Positions 1-8,082 are shown, numbered from the stretch's first letter. The stretch: 64,000 nt of DNA from Kosakonia sp. H02 (GCA_030704225.1 CP131915.1:3906001-3970000); one strand, 5' to 3'. Notes: generated by a model not told the origin, from the letters alone. Made by a program: numbers and translations.

Positions 1-156
1 ATCGACCAGGTTCATACTGCCGGTATAAGCAATGTAGTTATCAATAAGTACAATTTTGCGGTGCTGGCGTAAATCCATGCGGCGCAGAAAGACACGCATC
101 AGGTTAACTTTCAGTGCTTCGACCACTTCAATCCCGGCATTGCGCATCATTGACGG
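1..156 (-). pseudogene. clsA: Fragment of cardiolipin synthase A (clsA), cut at both ends
   Basis: Reading the minus strand from about 150 down to 1 gives an open frame starting MMRNAGIEVVEALK and containing LRQHRKIVLIDNYIAYTGSM. This is the first phospholipase-D HKD motif (H-x-K-x4-D) of cardiolipin synthase A and corresponds to roughly residues 191-240 of the 486-residue E. coli protein (remembered sequence). Upstream the frame meets an in-frame TAA at 157-159, so the N-terminal membrane segments are absent; the other end runs off the window. ClsA makes cardiolipin from two phosphatidylglycerols at the inner membrane. No clsA belongs beside murI in relatives, so this is either a broken, displaced copy or an assembly join. 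Identity is secure; its status as a genuine pseudogene is not. Confidence 0.75.
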
Positions 157-200
157 TTAATTTCCGCTGACAACCCCTAATTTCAAAAAAGTTTTCAACC
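146..200 (-). promoter_or_regulatory. rrn P1-like promoter remnant (UP element and -35)
   Basis: On the minus strand, an A/T-rich stretch (about 200-177) resembling an UP element is followed by TTGTCA at 173-168, then a 16-bp spacer and AATGAT at 151-146 followed by GCGC. Ribosomal P1 promoters of enterobacteria have TTGTCA, a 16-bp spacer, TATAAT and GCGCC. The position downstream of murI is where E. coli carries rrnB. The match stops at the -10/discriminator, exactly where clsA sequence begins. This is inference from pattern and position; no 16S sequence is present. Confidence 0.5.
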
Positions 201-224
201 GTCTCTTTTTTGCGCAAAACAGCC

Positions 225-1076
225 CTAAAGTGCCAGTTTTTCGAGCTTTTTGAAACCGTAGCGCTGCAAAACGGGCAGTAATTGCGCAGTCCCGGGCGTC
301 AATGCCATGCAATAAGCAATATTCTCGCCAAACGATTTTGCATCCGGCGCTTCGTGTTCAAGAAGCCAGGCGGTACGACGGGCGATAGCCGAGCCGGAAT
401 CCACCAGCCGCGTCCCTTCCGGCAGCACCTGCAACAACTCTTCCTGCAATAACGGGAAATGCGTGCATCCCAACACCACCGTATCTGGCGGCTCCTGCAT
501 GCGCAGCCACGGTCGCAGGATACGACGCAACTCCTCAAGCGGCACGGGCTCACCGTGCAGTTTTGCTTCGGCTAATTCCACCAGCTCCGCCGACCCCAGC
601 ATTTCAATCCGGCATTCATTGGCGAAACGTGCAATCAATTCGTGCGTATAAGGTCGTTTCACCGTGCCGCGCGTCGCCAGTAGCCCAACAATGCCGTTCG
701 CCGTTAAGCGCGCCGCAGGTTTAATAGCTGGCACTACGCCTACAACAGGGAAGGTAAATTTATCGCGCAGCGCGGGTAGCGAAACGGTGCTTGCCGAATT
801 GCAGGCTATAACGGCCAGTGCGAGGGGGTATTGCGCCTGAACGGCGGTAACAATCTCGACAACTCGCTCAACGATGAACGCTTCGCTTTTTTCCCCATAA
901 GGGAAAGCAACGTTGTCGAAAGCGTAGATGTAATGCAGATCCGGCAGAAGATGCCGGATCTCATCATAAACGGATAACCCACCGACGCCGGAGTCAAACA
1001 CCAGGACGGTGGGACGTGCATCAGAAGGTGTAGCTGCCAGACAAGGTATATTCCCGTCCTGCAGTTTGGTAGCCAT
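225..1076 (-). CDS. murI: Glutamate racemase
   Basis: Converts L-glutamate to D-glutamate for peptidoglycan in the cytosol. The chosen start gives MATKLQDGN and 283 residues, close to the E. coli enzyme (285). A longer frame runs 15 codons further upstream but lies wholly inside btuB and lacks homology. Visible motifs are VFDSGVGG at 25-33 with the active-site Asp-Ser, the first catalytic Cys at 92 in IACNSAST and the second Cys at 204 in LGCTHFPLL. The start codon lies 56 bp inside the end of btuB, so the two are translationally overlapped, as in E. coli. Next downstream, where an rRNA operon is expected, is the clsA fragment. Confidence 0.96.
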   Translation of the reverse strand: MATKLQDGNIPCLAATPSDARPTVLVFDSGVGGLSVYDEIRHLLPDLHYIYAFDNVAFPYGEKSEAFIVERVVEIVTAVQAQYPLALAVIACNSASTVSLPALRDKFTFPVVGVVPAIKPAARLTANGIVGLLATRGTVKRPYTHELIARFANECRIEMLGSAELVELAEAKLHGEPVPLEELRRILRPWLRMQEPPDTVVLGCTHFPLLQEELLQVLPEGTRLVDSGSAIARRTAWLLEHEAPDAKSFGENIAYCMALTPGTAQLLPVLQRYGFKKLEKLAL

Positions 1077-2871
1077 ATGCTGTCTCGTACTCTTTATCGA
1101 ACAGGTTGGCGATTTTACCACGAACTGTCAGATGAGAGGTCACAGGATATGAAGCAGAAAAATCGACCGTACTATAACTTGGCAGAATACGTTGCTGCGG
1201 GTTATAGGCTGACGAACGATTATCATAGCGCTTACCGAAATACGCCCAGGCCAGGTTCATATCCACATCGAAGGCGGACCAATCAAGCTCATACTTCGCC
1301 TGGCGCTTCGAGCGGCGCGGCAGCACTTCATGGGTTTCATCATCACGCGGATCAATGTATTGCAACGTGACGCGATGCGAGAAAATGCCCGTATCGACGC
1401 TTCCGGTCCACTCGACACCTTTAATAGTGGCAGAGTTGATGTTGTAGTAAGCCGTATCACTATAAGTGATAAGGTTATCGATCTCATAACGATAAGCAGA
1501 CAAACGCCAGTCCACCGGGCCGGTTAACCCCTCAACACCCGCTTCCCACTGTTTTGACTCTTCCGGTTTGAGATCCGGGTTAGAGGCAATCGTGAAACGC
1601 TTAGCGCCATATTGCTGCCCCAGCGACGGCGCGAGGAAGCCAGTGCCATAAGAAACAGTCAGGCGATAATTCTCCACGAATTCCCAGCCTGCGGCAGTCT
1701 GCCAGGTACCGTGCCAGCCAAACTCATCATCTTTGTCTTCACGGCCAGACGCTTCGAGCGTGACATCGCCCAATTGCTGCATTCCGGTCAGATACAAGCC
1801 GGTGTTCTCGCGCTTGTAGGCATCGCGAGTCGTTGTATTCGACGACACCAGGCGCTCCTGTTTCCAGTCCACACCCGCACTGACCGAGCCTTTACCAACC
1901 TCAACGTTATTGCCCCACTGAATATAACGCTGTTCCATATCATCTAGCGTGGTACCGTCGTGATAGCGGCCATAAATGCTACTGTAGTTGTAGTCTTTGC
2001 TTTTCTGGTAGCTCGCCAGCAGTTGAGAAGAGTAAATCCCTTGCCTGAAGTTCAGGCCGGTATCCCAACCCTGCACATATAACTGACGCTCATCGGCGCT
2101 GTAATCTGCCGTATAAGGCGCACTGCCCAGATCGTAATCGACATTATTGCTGAAGTTATAGCCACGGAAGAAACCGTCGAAGCTCTCGTTAAATTTATGC
2201 TGCAAACTTCCCCAGAAAGTTTTATTACGGTAACCATCGCGGTCGCCGTCATGATCCCATGTCGAATCTGGCTGGACGTTAAACCCACGCGTGCTGGTAT
2301 AAGAACCAGCGGCGGTAGCAACGGTGTCACCAAAACGCTGGCGCACAGTACCGTCGTAGGTTTGATAACCCCTGGAACCCATGCCCGCATTGATTTGTGA
2401 TTTTTCGTCTCCCGTCAGGGTAATGACGTTAACCACGCCGCCGATCGCGCCAGAGCCGTAAACGGTCGAGCGCGGCCCGCGAATATATTCCACGCGCTGC
2501 ACCAGAGAGAGCGGGATTTGGTTAAGTTCGGGATCGTTGGAAATGCCCGAGCGGGCAACCGGCACACCGTCAATCAGTAACAACAAGTGTTTGGCTTCGG
2601 TTCCACGAACATAGACAGATGCGGTTTGCCCCAGGCCGCCGTTTTGCGCGATATCTACGCCAGGCAGACGACGCAGGACATCAACCAGTGAGCGAGACTG
2701 CCAGCGATCAATATCCTCACGCGTGACAACTTCCGTCGGCGCCAGCACCGTCTTAACCGGTTGTTGAAAACGATTTGCTGTCACCACTAAACTGTCTGAG
2801 CCGCTATCCTGCGCCCAGCCGGAAAATGCCGTGACGGAGAGCGCCGTCAGCAGCGAAGCTTTTTTAATCAT
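1021..2871 (-). CDS. btuB: Vitamin B12 outer-membrane receptor, TonB dependent
   Basis: Outer-membrane 22-strand barrel with plug that takes up cobalamin using TonB-ExbBD energy. The start MIKKASLL gives 616 residues (E. coli 614). A signal peptide ends near residue 20 (SGWA before QD). The Ton box is DSLVVTA at about 26-32, the plug domain contains VQRVEYIRGPRS, and the protein ends in TLSGSYTF with the terminal Phe of barrel proteins. An Asp-rich loop (WDHDGDRDGYRNK) matches the calcium-binding loop region of the E. coli protein but looks a few residues longer. Surface loops differ from E. coli much more than the neighbouring housekeeping proteins do, as expected for a phage and colicin receptor. 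Controlled by the upstream cobalamin riboswitch; overlaps murI. Confidence 0.95.
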   Translation of the reverse strand: MIKKASLLTALSVTAFSGWAQDSGSDSLVVTANRFQQPVKTVLAPTEVVTREDIDRWQSRSLVDVLRRLPGVDIAQNGGLGQTASVYVRGTEAKHLLLLIDGVPVARSGISNDPELNQIPLSLVQRVEYIRGPRSTVYGSGAIGGVVNVITLTGDEKSQINAGMGSRGYQTYDGTVRQRFGDTVATAAGSYTSTRGFNVQPDSTWDHDGDRDGYRNKTFWGSLQHKFNESFDGFFRGYNFSNNVDYDLGSAPYTADYSADERQLYVQGWDTGLNFRQGIYSSQLLASYQKSKDYNYSSIYGRYHDGTTLDDMEQRYIQWGNNVEVGKGSVSAGVDWKQERLVSSNTTTRDAYKRENTGLYLTGMQQLGDVTLEASGREDKDDEFGWHGTWQTAAGWEFVENYRLTVSYGTGFLAPSLGQQYGAKRFTIASNPDLKPEESKQWEAGVEGLTGPVDWRLSAYRYEIDNLITYSDTAYYNINSATIKGVEWTGSVDTGIFSHRVTLQYIDPRDDETHEVLPRRSKRQAKYELDWSAFDVDMNLAWAYFGKRYDNRSSAYNPQQRILPSYSTVDFSASYPVTSHLTVRGKIANLFDKEYETAYGYQTAGREYTLSGSYTF

Positions 2872-2934
2872 TGTGTAAGCATCCACAAAATCAAAAGGAT
2901 GCCGCAGGTTCCATCAGTAGCTCGCGATGATGTT

Positions 2935-3103
2935 AACCAGATGCGACGTATTCCGGCAGGTCTTCGGGCTTGGAGGTACAACGAGATGGTGACTTCCCAC
3001 CCGCAGGCAGTGTCTGTCCTCTCACCTTTATCCTTACCGCTGCGCGTCAGCCCCAGATTTGCACTGGGTTCCCTTTTAACTCACAGGACCGGAACCCGGA
3101 TGC
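2935..3103 (-). promoter_or_regulatory. Cobalamin riboswitch in the btuB leader
   Basis: The minus strand upstream of btuB reads GGTTCCGGTCCTGTGAG, then AACCCAGTGCAAATCTGGGG, CGCAGCGGTAAGGATAAAGG, GTGGGAAGTCACC and finally the B12 box AGCCCGAAGACCTGCC at 2970-2955. These are the conserved blocks of the adenosylcobalamin riboswitch in the expected order. It lies about 65-230 nt ahead of the btuB start, so B12 binding should block translation of btuB. Ends are approximate. Confidence 0.93.
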
Positions 3104-3163
3104 TACATTCTGTTACATATAGATGTCCAGACTGCTAAGTAGTATTTCGCTGGCATCCAGGGC

Positions 3164-3198
3164 TGGACATCCCGTGAGCAATCCCTACAATCGCCGCG
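3164..3198 (+). promoter_or_regulatory. Probable trmA promoter with GC-rich discriminator
   Basis: TGGACA at 3164-3169, a 16-bp spacer, TACAAT at 3186-3191 and then CGCCGCG. The GC-rich discriminator resembles growth-rate-controlled (rRNA-like) promoters, which fits the known stringent control of trmA in E. coli. The -35 sits in one arm of a 9-bp inverted repeat, GATGTCCAG at 3122-3130 and CTGGACATC at 3163-3171. Promoter call by eye. Confidence 0.5.
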
Positions 3199-3224
3199 TT
3201 ATTCATAATCACTCAGGAAGCATC

Positions 3225-4325
3225 ATGACCCCAGAACACCTGCCGACAGAACAGTACGAAGCCCAACTGGCCGAAAAAGTCGTGCGTCTGCAAGCAATGA
3301 TGACGCCTTTTTCCGCGCCACTTCCGGAGGTGTTCCGCTCACCGGTCAGCCATTACCGTATGCGTGCCGAGTTCCGTATATGGCATGATGGCGACGATCT
3401 CTACCACATCATCTTCGAGCAGCAGACAAAATCGCGTATCCGCGTCGATAGCTTCCCGGCAGCGAGCGAGCTGATTAATCAATTAATGAAAGTGATGATT
3501 GATGCGGTGCGCAGCAACAACACGCTGCGCCACAAACTTTTTCAAATCGATTATCTGAGCACCCTGAGCAACCAGGCAATCGTGACGCTGCTGTATCACA
3601 AAAAACTGGATACAGAGTGGCAGGAAGAAGCTACCCGTCTGCGCGATGCGATGCGCGCGCAAAACCTGAATGTGCAGATTATTGGCCGTGCGACCAAAAC
3701 CAAAATCGAACTGGACCAGGACTTTGTTGACGAGCGCCTGCCAGTGGGCGGCAGAGAGATGATTTACCGCCAGGTGGAGAACAGCTTTACCCAGCCGAAT
3801 GCGGCAATGAATATCCAGATGCTGGAGTGGGCGCTGGATGTTACGCGCGATGCGACGGGCGATCTGCTGGAGCTGTACTGCGGAAACGGTAACTTCTCCC
3901 TGGCGCTGGCGCGCAATTTTGACCGCGTGCTGGCCACTGAAATCGCCAAACCATCGGTGGCGGCAGCGCAATACAACATCGCGGCAAACCACATTGATAA
4001 TGTGCAGATTATCCGCATGTCGGCAGAAGAGTTTACCCAGGCGATGAACGGCGTTCGCGCCTTTAACCGCTTGCAGGGTATCGATCTGAAGAGCTACCAG
4101 TGTGAGACGATTTTTGTCGATCCGCCGCGCAGCGGGCTGGATGCAGAAACCGAGAAGATGGTGCAGGCTTACCCGCGCATTCTTTATATTTCCTGTAACC
4201 CGGAAACATTGTGCAAAAACCTGGAAACATTAAGCCAGACGCATAAGGTTTCGCGTCTGGCGCTGTTCGATCAGTTCCCCTACACGCACCATATGGAGTG
4301 CGGCGTGCTGTTAACCCGCAAGTAA
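3225..4325 (+). CDS. trmA: tRNA (uracil-5-)-methyltransferase
   Basis: Makes m5U54 (ribothymidine) in the T loop of nearly all tRNAs using S-adenosylmethionine. The start MTPEHLPTEQYEAQL gives 366 residues, equal to E. coli; the frame extends 34 codons upstream without homology and through the promoter. Motifs: SAM-binding LLELYCGNGNFSL near 215-227, FVDPPRSGLD, the nucleophilic Cys in ISCNPETLCKN near 324, and the general-base Glu in HHMECGVLL near the C-terminus. Divergent from btuB; convergent with yijD across a hairpin. Confidence 0.97.
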   Translation: MTPEHLPTEQYEAQLAEKVVRLQAMMTPFSAPLPEVFRSPVSHYRMRAEFRIWHDGDDLYHIIFEQQTKSRIRVDSFPAASELINQLMKVMIDAVRSNNTLRHKLFQIDYLSTLSNQAIVTLLYHKKLDTEWQEEATRLRDAMRAQNLNVQIIGRATKTKIELDQDFVDERLPVGGREMIYRQVENSFTQPNAAMNIQMLEWALDVTRDATGDLLELYCGNGNFSLALARNFDRVLATEIAKPSVAAAQYNIAANHIDNVQIIRMSAEEFTQAMNGVRAFNRLQGIDLKSYQCETIFVDPPRSGLDAETEKMVQAYPRILYISCNPETLCKNLETLSQTHKVSRLALFDQFPYTHHMECGVLLTRK

Positions 4326-4331
4326 GACGTT

Positions 4332-4354
4332 ATGCCGGAGCGGCTCTCCGGCAT
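4332..4354. terminator. Hairpin between convergent trmA and yijD
   Basis: A perfect 9-bp stem, ATGCCGGAG at 4332-4340 and CTCCGGCAT at 4346-4354, with a 5-base loop, immediately after the trmA stop. There is only a weak T tract, so this may be a bidirectional or partial terminator. Confidence 0.55.
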
Positions 4355-4359
4355 ATTCA

Positions 4360-4725
4360 TCACTCTGATGCTTCGTGTTGACGGCTACGGTTACGCAGGC
4401 GAAAACCAATCCAGAACACCAGAATCACCGACAGCAGCGCAGGCAGGAAGTTGGAACCCATATCCGGATATTCTGCGCGCACCACGGCGCTATAAAGCAG
4501 TACGCCAAGAATAAAGCAGGCGGCGGAAAGCCCCGGTAAGCCAACGGGCATTGTACGGTTCTGGTAGCGTTGGTGCAGACAGTAGATCGTCAGCACTAAC
4601 GAGATAATCGGGAATAGAGAGAACGGTACGAGGGCGCTAAAAATGGCGGTAAACGTACCGTTAATAGACAAACCAGCGATCAGCGCCAGCAGCAACGTAC
4701 CTTTCTCTTGACCTGACTGTTTCAT
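4360..4725 (-). CDS. yijD: YijD family inner-membrane protein (DUF1422)
   Basis: A 121-residue hydrophobic protein (E. coli YijD 119) beginning MKQSGQEKGTLLLAL. Four membrane segments can be seen: about 10-30, 34-50 (VPFSLFPIISLVLTIYCL), 64-82 (GLSAACFILGVLLYSAVV) and 94-110 (LPALLSVILVFWIGF). It ends in a basic tail rich in Arg. The start is 3 bp beyond the fabR stop, so the two are almost certainly co-transcribed. Function is not known; the linkage to the unsaturated fatty-acid regulator is the only hint. Confidence 0.9.
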   Translation of the reverse strand: MKQSGQEKGTLLLALIAGLSINGTFTAIFSALVPFSLFPIISLVLTIYCLHQRYQNRTMPVGLPGLSAACFILGVLLYSAVVRAEYPDMGSNFLPALLSVILVFWIGFRLRNRSRQHEASE

Positions 4726-4728
4726 TAC

Positions 4729-5370
4729 TCATCCTTCACTCGTCGGTTGATGCGCCATTTTTTCCTGTTCACGGCGATACCAGTAATATGCGCCCTTCGA
4801 AATCATGCGCAGCTGTAATACCAGCCGCTCTTCTAATTGCTTGCGCTGCTCTACGCTCACGTCCAGCGCTTCCGCACCGGCGTTAAACACAATCGTCACC
4901 ATGGCTTCAGCCTGCGCTTCCGTAAACGCGCGCGGCATATGGTTTTCGAGTTCGAGGTAGTCAGCAAGTTCCGCAATAAAATGCTGGATTTCACGCGCGA
5001 CCGCTGCACGAAACGCCGCGGACGTCCCGGAACGCTCACGTAACAGTAGCCGAAAAGCATTAGGATTATTGCCGATAAACTCCATAAAAGTGGAGACCGA
5101 TGTGCGGATAACGCTCCCGCCTTTGGCGATACGTTGGCGCGCCTGGCGCATCAACTGGCGCAGCATCAGCCCGCTTTCATCGACCATGGTCAGGCCAAGT
5201 TCATCAACGTCGCGAAAATGTCGATAAAAAGACGTCGGCGCAATGCCCGCCTCGCGGGCGACTTCTCGCAGGCTGAGGCTGGTAAAGCTACGCTCAGCGC
5301 TAAGTTGGCTAAATGCGGCTTCAACCAGCGAACGCCGGGTTCTCTCTTTTTGTTGCGCTCTTACACCCAT
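4729..5370 (-). CDS. fabR: TetR-type repressor of unsaturated fatty acid synthesis
   Basis: FabR binds the fabA and fabB promoters and tunes membrane unsaturation in response to acyl-ACP/acyl-CoA pools. The start MGVRAQQKERTRRSL gives 213 residues (E. coli about 215). The frame continues 32 codons upstream, and some databases use an upstream start for the E. coli gene, so the N-terminus is not certain. The N-terminal TetR helix-turn-helix covers about 10-60 (SLREVAREAGIAPTSFYRHF), followed by an all-helical ligand domain. Divergent from sthA with about 200 bp between; yijD follows directly. Confidence 0.93.
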   Translation of the reverse strand: MGVRAQQKERTRRSLVEAAFSQLSAERSFTSLSLREVAREAGIAPTSFYRHFRDVDELGLTMVDESGLMLRQLMRQARQRIAKGGSVIRTSVSTFMEFIGNNPNAFRLLLRERSGTSAAFRAAVAREIQHFIAELADYLELENHMPRAFTEAQAEAMVTIVFNAGAEALDVSVEQRKQLEERLVLQLRMISKGAYYWYRREQEKMAHQPTSEG

Positions 5371-5569
5371 CACGATGTCTGAATCCTTCCAAAGGCCTGC
5401 TGGCACTATACCAGAGAATAATTCTGAACGGATTGTACTGGATTGTGACTGATTGTTTACGCGCATATTCTTCTTTTATGCCGGAAAAAAGCACAGTGAT
5501 AATTGGGTTATCCCGCCAACGATGTTAGTATTATGTTGCTTTTATGTATAAGAACAGGTAAGCCTTACC

Positions 5570-6970
5570 ATGCCACATTCCTACGATTATGATGCAATAG
5601 TAATAGGCTCCGGTCCCGGCGGCGAAGGCGCAGCCATGGGCCTGGTTAAACAGGGAGCACGGGTAGCGGTTATTGAGCGTTACCACAACGTCGGTGGCGG
5701 CTGCACGCACTGGGGAACCATCCCATCAAAAGCGCTGCGCCACGCGGTTAGCCGTATTATCGAATTCAACCAGAACCCGCTTTACAGCGATCATACCCGT
5801 CTTCTTCGCTCCTCTTTCTCCGATATCCTGAACCATGCCGAAAGCGTGATTAACCAGCAAACGCGTATGCGTCAGGGTTTTTATGAGCGTAACCACTGCG
5901 AAATCTTAGAAGGTAGCGCCCATTTTATTGATGACCACACGCTGGCGCTGGAGTGCCACGACGGCACTGTCGAGACGATCACCGCCGAAAAATTTGTCAT
6001 TGCCTGTGGTTCACGTCCTTACCACCCTACGGATGTGGATTTCGCTCACCCGCGCGTTTACGACAGCGACTCGATTCTCGATATGCATCATGAACCCCGC
6101 CATGTGATCATCTATGGTGCTGGGGTGATCGGCTGCGAATATGCATCGATCTTCCGGGGAATGAACGTCAAAGTGGATCTGATCAACACCCGCGATCGCC
6201 TGCTGGCGTTTCTCGATCAAGAGATGTCAGATTCCCTTTCGTACCATTTCTGGAACAGCGGCGTGGTGATTCGCCATAACGAAGAGTATGAACGCATCGA
6301 ACCGCTGGATGATGGCGTGATCATGCACCTGAAATCGGGCAAAAAGCTGAAAGCCGACTGCCTGCTTTACGCCAACGGTCGTACCGGCAACACCGACAGT
6401 CTGCAACTGGGCAATATTGGTCTCGAAGCAGACGGGCGCGGCCAGTTGAAGGTCAACAGCATGTACCAGACCGCGCTGCCGCACGTTTACGCCGTGGGCG
6501 ATGTAATCGGTTATCCAAGCCTGGCCTCAGCGGCGTACGATCAGGGCCGTATCGCTGCGCAGGCGATGGTGAAAGGCGAAGCCACGGCGCATCTGATTGA
6601 AGATATCCCGACCGGCATCTACACCATCCCGGAAATTAGTTCCGTTGGTAAAACCGAACAGCAGCTTACCGCCATGAAAGTGCCGTACGAAGTGGGTCGC
6701 GCGCAGTTTAAACACCTCGCGCGGGCGCAAATCGTGGGTATGAATGTTGGAACGCTGAAGATCCTGTTTCACCGTGAAACCAAGGAGATTCTGGGGATCC
6801 ATTGCTTTGGCGAGCGCGCGGCCGAAATCATTCATATCGGCCAGGCGATTATGGAGCAGAAAGGTGGCGGTAACACGATTGAATACTTTGTTAACACCAC
6901 CTTTAACTACCCAACAATGGCGGAAGCTTATCGGGTAGCGGCGCTAAACGGCTTAAACCGCCTGTTTTAA
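5570..6970 (+). CDS. sthA: Soluble pyridine nucleotide transhydrogenase
   Basis: Cytosolic FAD enzyme that moves hydride between NADPH and NAD+. The 466 residues equal the E. coli length. FAD motif VIGSGPGGEGAAMG near 11-24 and NAD(P) motif IYGAGVIGCEYASIF near 182-196. The disulfide-oxidoreductase signature is present as GGGCTHWGTIPSK, in which the second redox Cys is Thr, the hallmark that separates SthA from lipoamide or glutathione reductases. The last 18 bp overlap the 3' end of oxyR on the other strand, an arrangement also known in E. coli. Confidence 0.97.
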   Translation: MPHSYDYDAIVIGSGPGGEGAAMGLVKQGARVAVIERYHNVGGGCTHWGTIPSKALRHAVSRIIEFNQNPLYSDHTRLLRSSFSDILNHAESVINQQTRMRQGFYERNHCEILEGSAHFIDDHTLALECHDGTVETITAEKFVIACGSRPYHPTDVDFAHPRVYDSDSILDMHHEPRHVIIYGAGVIGCEYASIFRGMNVKVDLINTRDRLLAFLDQEMSDSLSYHFWNSGVVIRHNEEYERIEPLDDGVIMHLKSGKKLKADCLLYANGRTGNTDSLQLGNIGLEADGRGQLKVNSMYQTALPHVYAVGDVIGYPSLASAAYDQGRIAAQAMVKGEATAHLIEDIPTGIYTIPEISSVGKTEQQLTAMKVPYEVGRAQFKHLARAQIVGMNVGTLKILFHRETKEILGIHCFGERAAEIIHIGQAIMEQKGGGNTIEYFVNTTFNYPTMAEAYRVAALNGLNRLF

Positions 6971-7870
6971 CGTATTGTCGAAATGGCCATTCATCGCACT
7001 GCGGATGGCCTCTGCCAGCTGCTCATAGCGGCTGCGCAGCGGCGAACCCGGACGATAAACCAGGCCAATAGTCCGTTTCGGTTCCGGCTTGATGCACGGC
7101 AAGTAAACGACGCCATCGCGTTTGCGTTCACGCGGTACTGACAGCGCAGGCAGCAGCGTAATACCACTTCCGGCCGCCACCATATTACGCAGCGTTTCCA
7201 GGCTGGTTGCGCGGAAATGGGTATCTTCATCCGCGCCCGCTTCAAAACAGAAGCCCATCGCCTGATCGCGCAGGCAGTGGCCATCTTCCAGCATCAGCAA
7301 TTTTTCGCCCGCCAGATCGGCCATCGGCACGCATTCACGGTTAACCCACGGGTGATCTTCATAAATCGCCAGCATCATTGGTTCGTCGAAAAGCGGCACT
7401 TCGATAAACGCTTCACTCTCTTTCACCAGCGCCAGGATCGCACAGTCGAGCTTACCGCTGTCGAGCTGCGCCAGTAGCTGATGCGTCTGCGCTTCATGCA
7501 GGTACATTTCGAGTTTTGGGAAGGTTTGATGCAGCTGAGGAATAATATGCGGCAGCAAGTAAGGTCCAACGGTTGGGATCAGACCAATATGCAGCGGGCC
7601 GGACATGCTTTCCCCCTGCTGGCTTGCCATTTCCTTCAGCACTTTGACCTCGCGCAGCACGGTACGCGCCTGATCCACCAGCAACAAACCGGCCTGGGTA
7701 AACAGGACTTTGCGGCTGGTACGCTCCAGCAGCATGACGCCCAGTTCATCTTCCAGTTTACGGATCTGCCCGCTCAGCGTGGGTTGGCTAACGTGGCAGG
7801 AGTCGGCTGCACGACGAAAATGGCGGTGTTCGGCTAATGCCACCAGGTATTCAAGATCACGAATATTCAT
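6953..7870 (-). CDS. oxyR: Hydrogen-peroxide sensor and LysR-type regulator OxyR
   Basis: Activates peroxide defence genes when its thiols are oxidised. The start MNIRDLEYLVALAEH gives 305 residues as in E. coli; an upstream extension of 38 codons lies in the regulatory region. The LysR helix-turn-helix is at about 15-40 (FRRAADSCHVSQPTLSGQI). The redox pair Cys199 and Cys208 is intact in LEDGHCLRDQAMGFCFEAG. Divergent from the sRNA gene oxyS; tail-to-tail overlap with sthA. Confidence 0.97.
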   Translation of the reverse strand: MNIRDLEYLVALAEHRHFRRAADSCHVSQPTLSGQIRKLEDELGVMLLERTSRKVLFTQAGLLLVDQARTVLREVKVLKEMASQQGESMSGPLHIGLIPTVGPYLLPHIIPQLHQTFPKLEMYLHEAQTHQLLAQLDSGKLDCAILALVKESEAFIEVPLFDEPMMLAIYEDHPWVNRECVPMADLAGEKLLMLEDGHCLRDQAMGFCFEAGADEDTHFRATSLETLRNMVAAGSGITLLPALSVPRERKRDGVVYLPCIKPEPKRTIGLVYRPGSPLRSRYEQLAEAIRSAMNGHFDNTLKQAV

Positions 7871-7879
7871 ACTCATCCT

Positions 7880-7960
7880 CCGTCGCCACGATAGTTCATG
7901 GCGATAGATAGCATAGCAATGAACGATTATCCCTATCAAGCGTTCTGTACAATAATTAGC
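7880..7960. promoter_or_regulatory. oxyR/oxyS intergenic control region with OxyR site
   Basis: This block contains repeated ATAG and ATC tetranucleotides (GGCGATAGATAGCATAGC and GATTATCCCTATC) spaced like the four-part OxyR recognition element, and then TACAAT at about 7948, a plausible oxyS -10 element 10-15 bp before the sRNA start. In E. coli the same region represses oxyR and activates oxyS. Inferred from position and pattern. Confidence 0.6.
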
Positions 7961-7964
7961 TCCA

Positions 7965-8075
7965 GAAACGTAGCGGTACCTCAATTACCCTTGTTGAGAC
8001 CGTTTTCCCTCCGTTTTTCTCTGAATAACTAAAGCCAACGTGAACGTTTGCGGACCCGAGTGTCCGCTTTTTTTT
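7965..8075 (+). ncRNA. oxyS: OxyS small regulatory RNA
   Basis: Starts GAAACGTAGCGGTACCTC and carries the Hfq-binding linker GAATAACTAAAGCCAACG at about 8022-8039, both almost identical to E. coli OxyS, and lies divergent from oxyR. It ends in the terminator GCGGAC (8050-8055), six-base loop CCGAGT, GTCCGC (8062-8067) and eight T. Length near 108 nt against 109 in E. coli. OxyS is induced by peroxide and pairs with fhlA and other mRNAs with Hfq. The middle hairpin and the terminator loop differ from the E. coli sequence as remembered. Confidence 0.92.
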
Positions 8076-8082
8076 GCCATAA

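Noticed and set aside
6953..6970. Possible frameshift or misassembly because sthA and oxyR overlap at their 3' ends
   Set aside because: Both proteins have full E. coli lengths and natural C-termini, and the same 18-bp overlap exists in E. coli.
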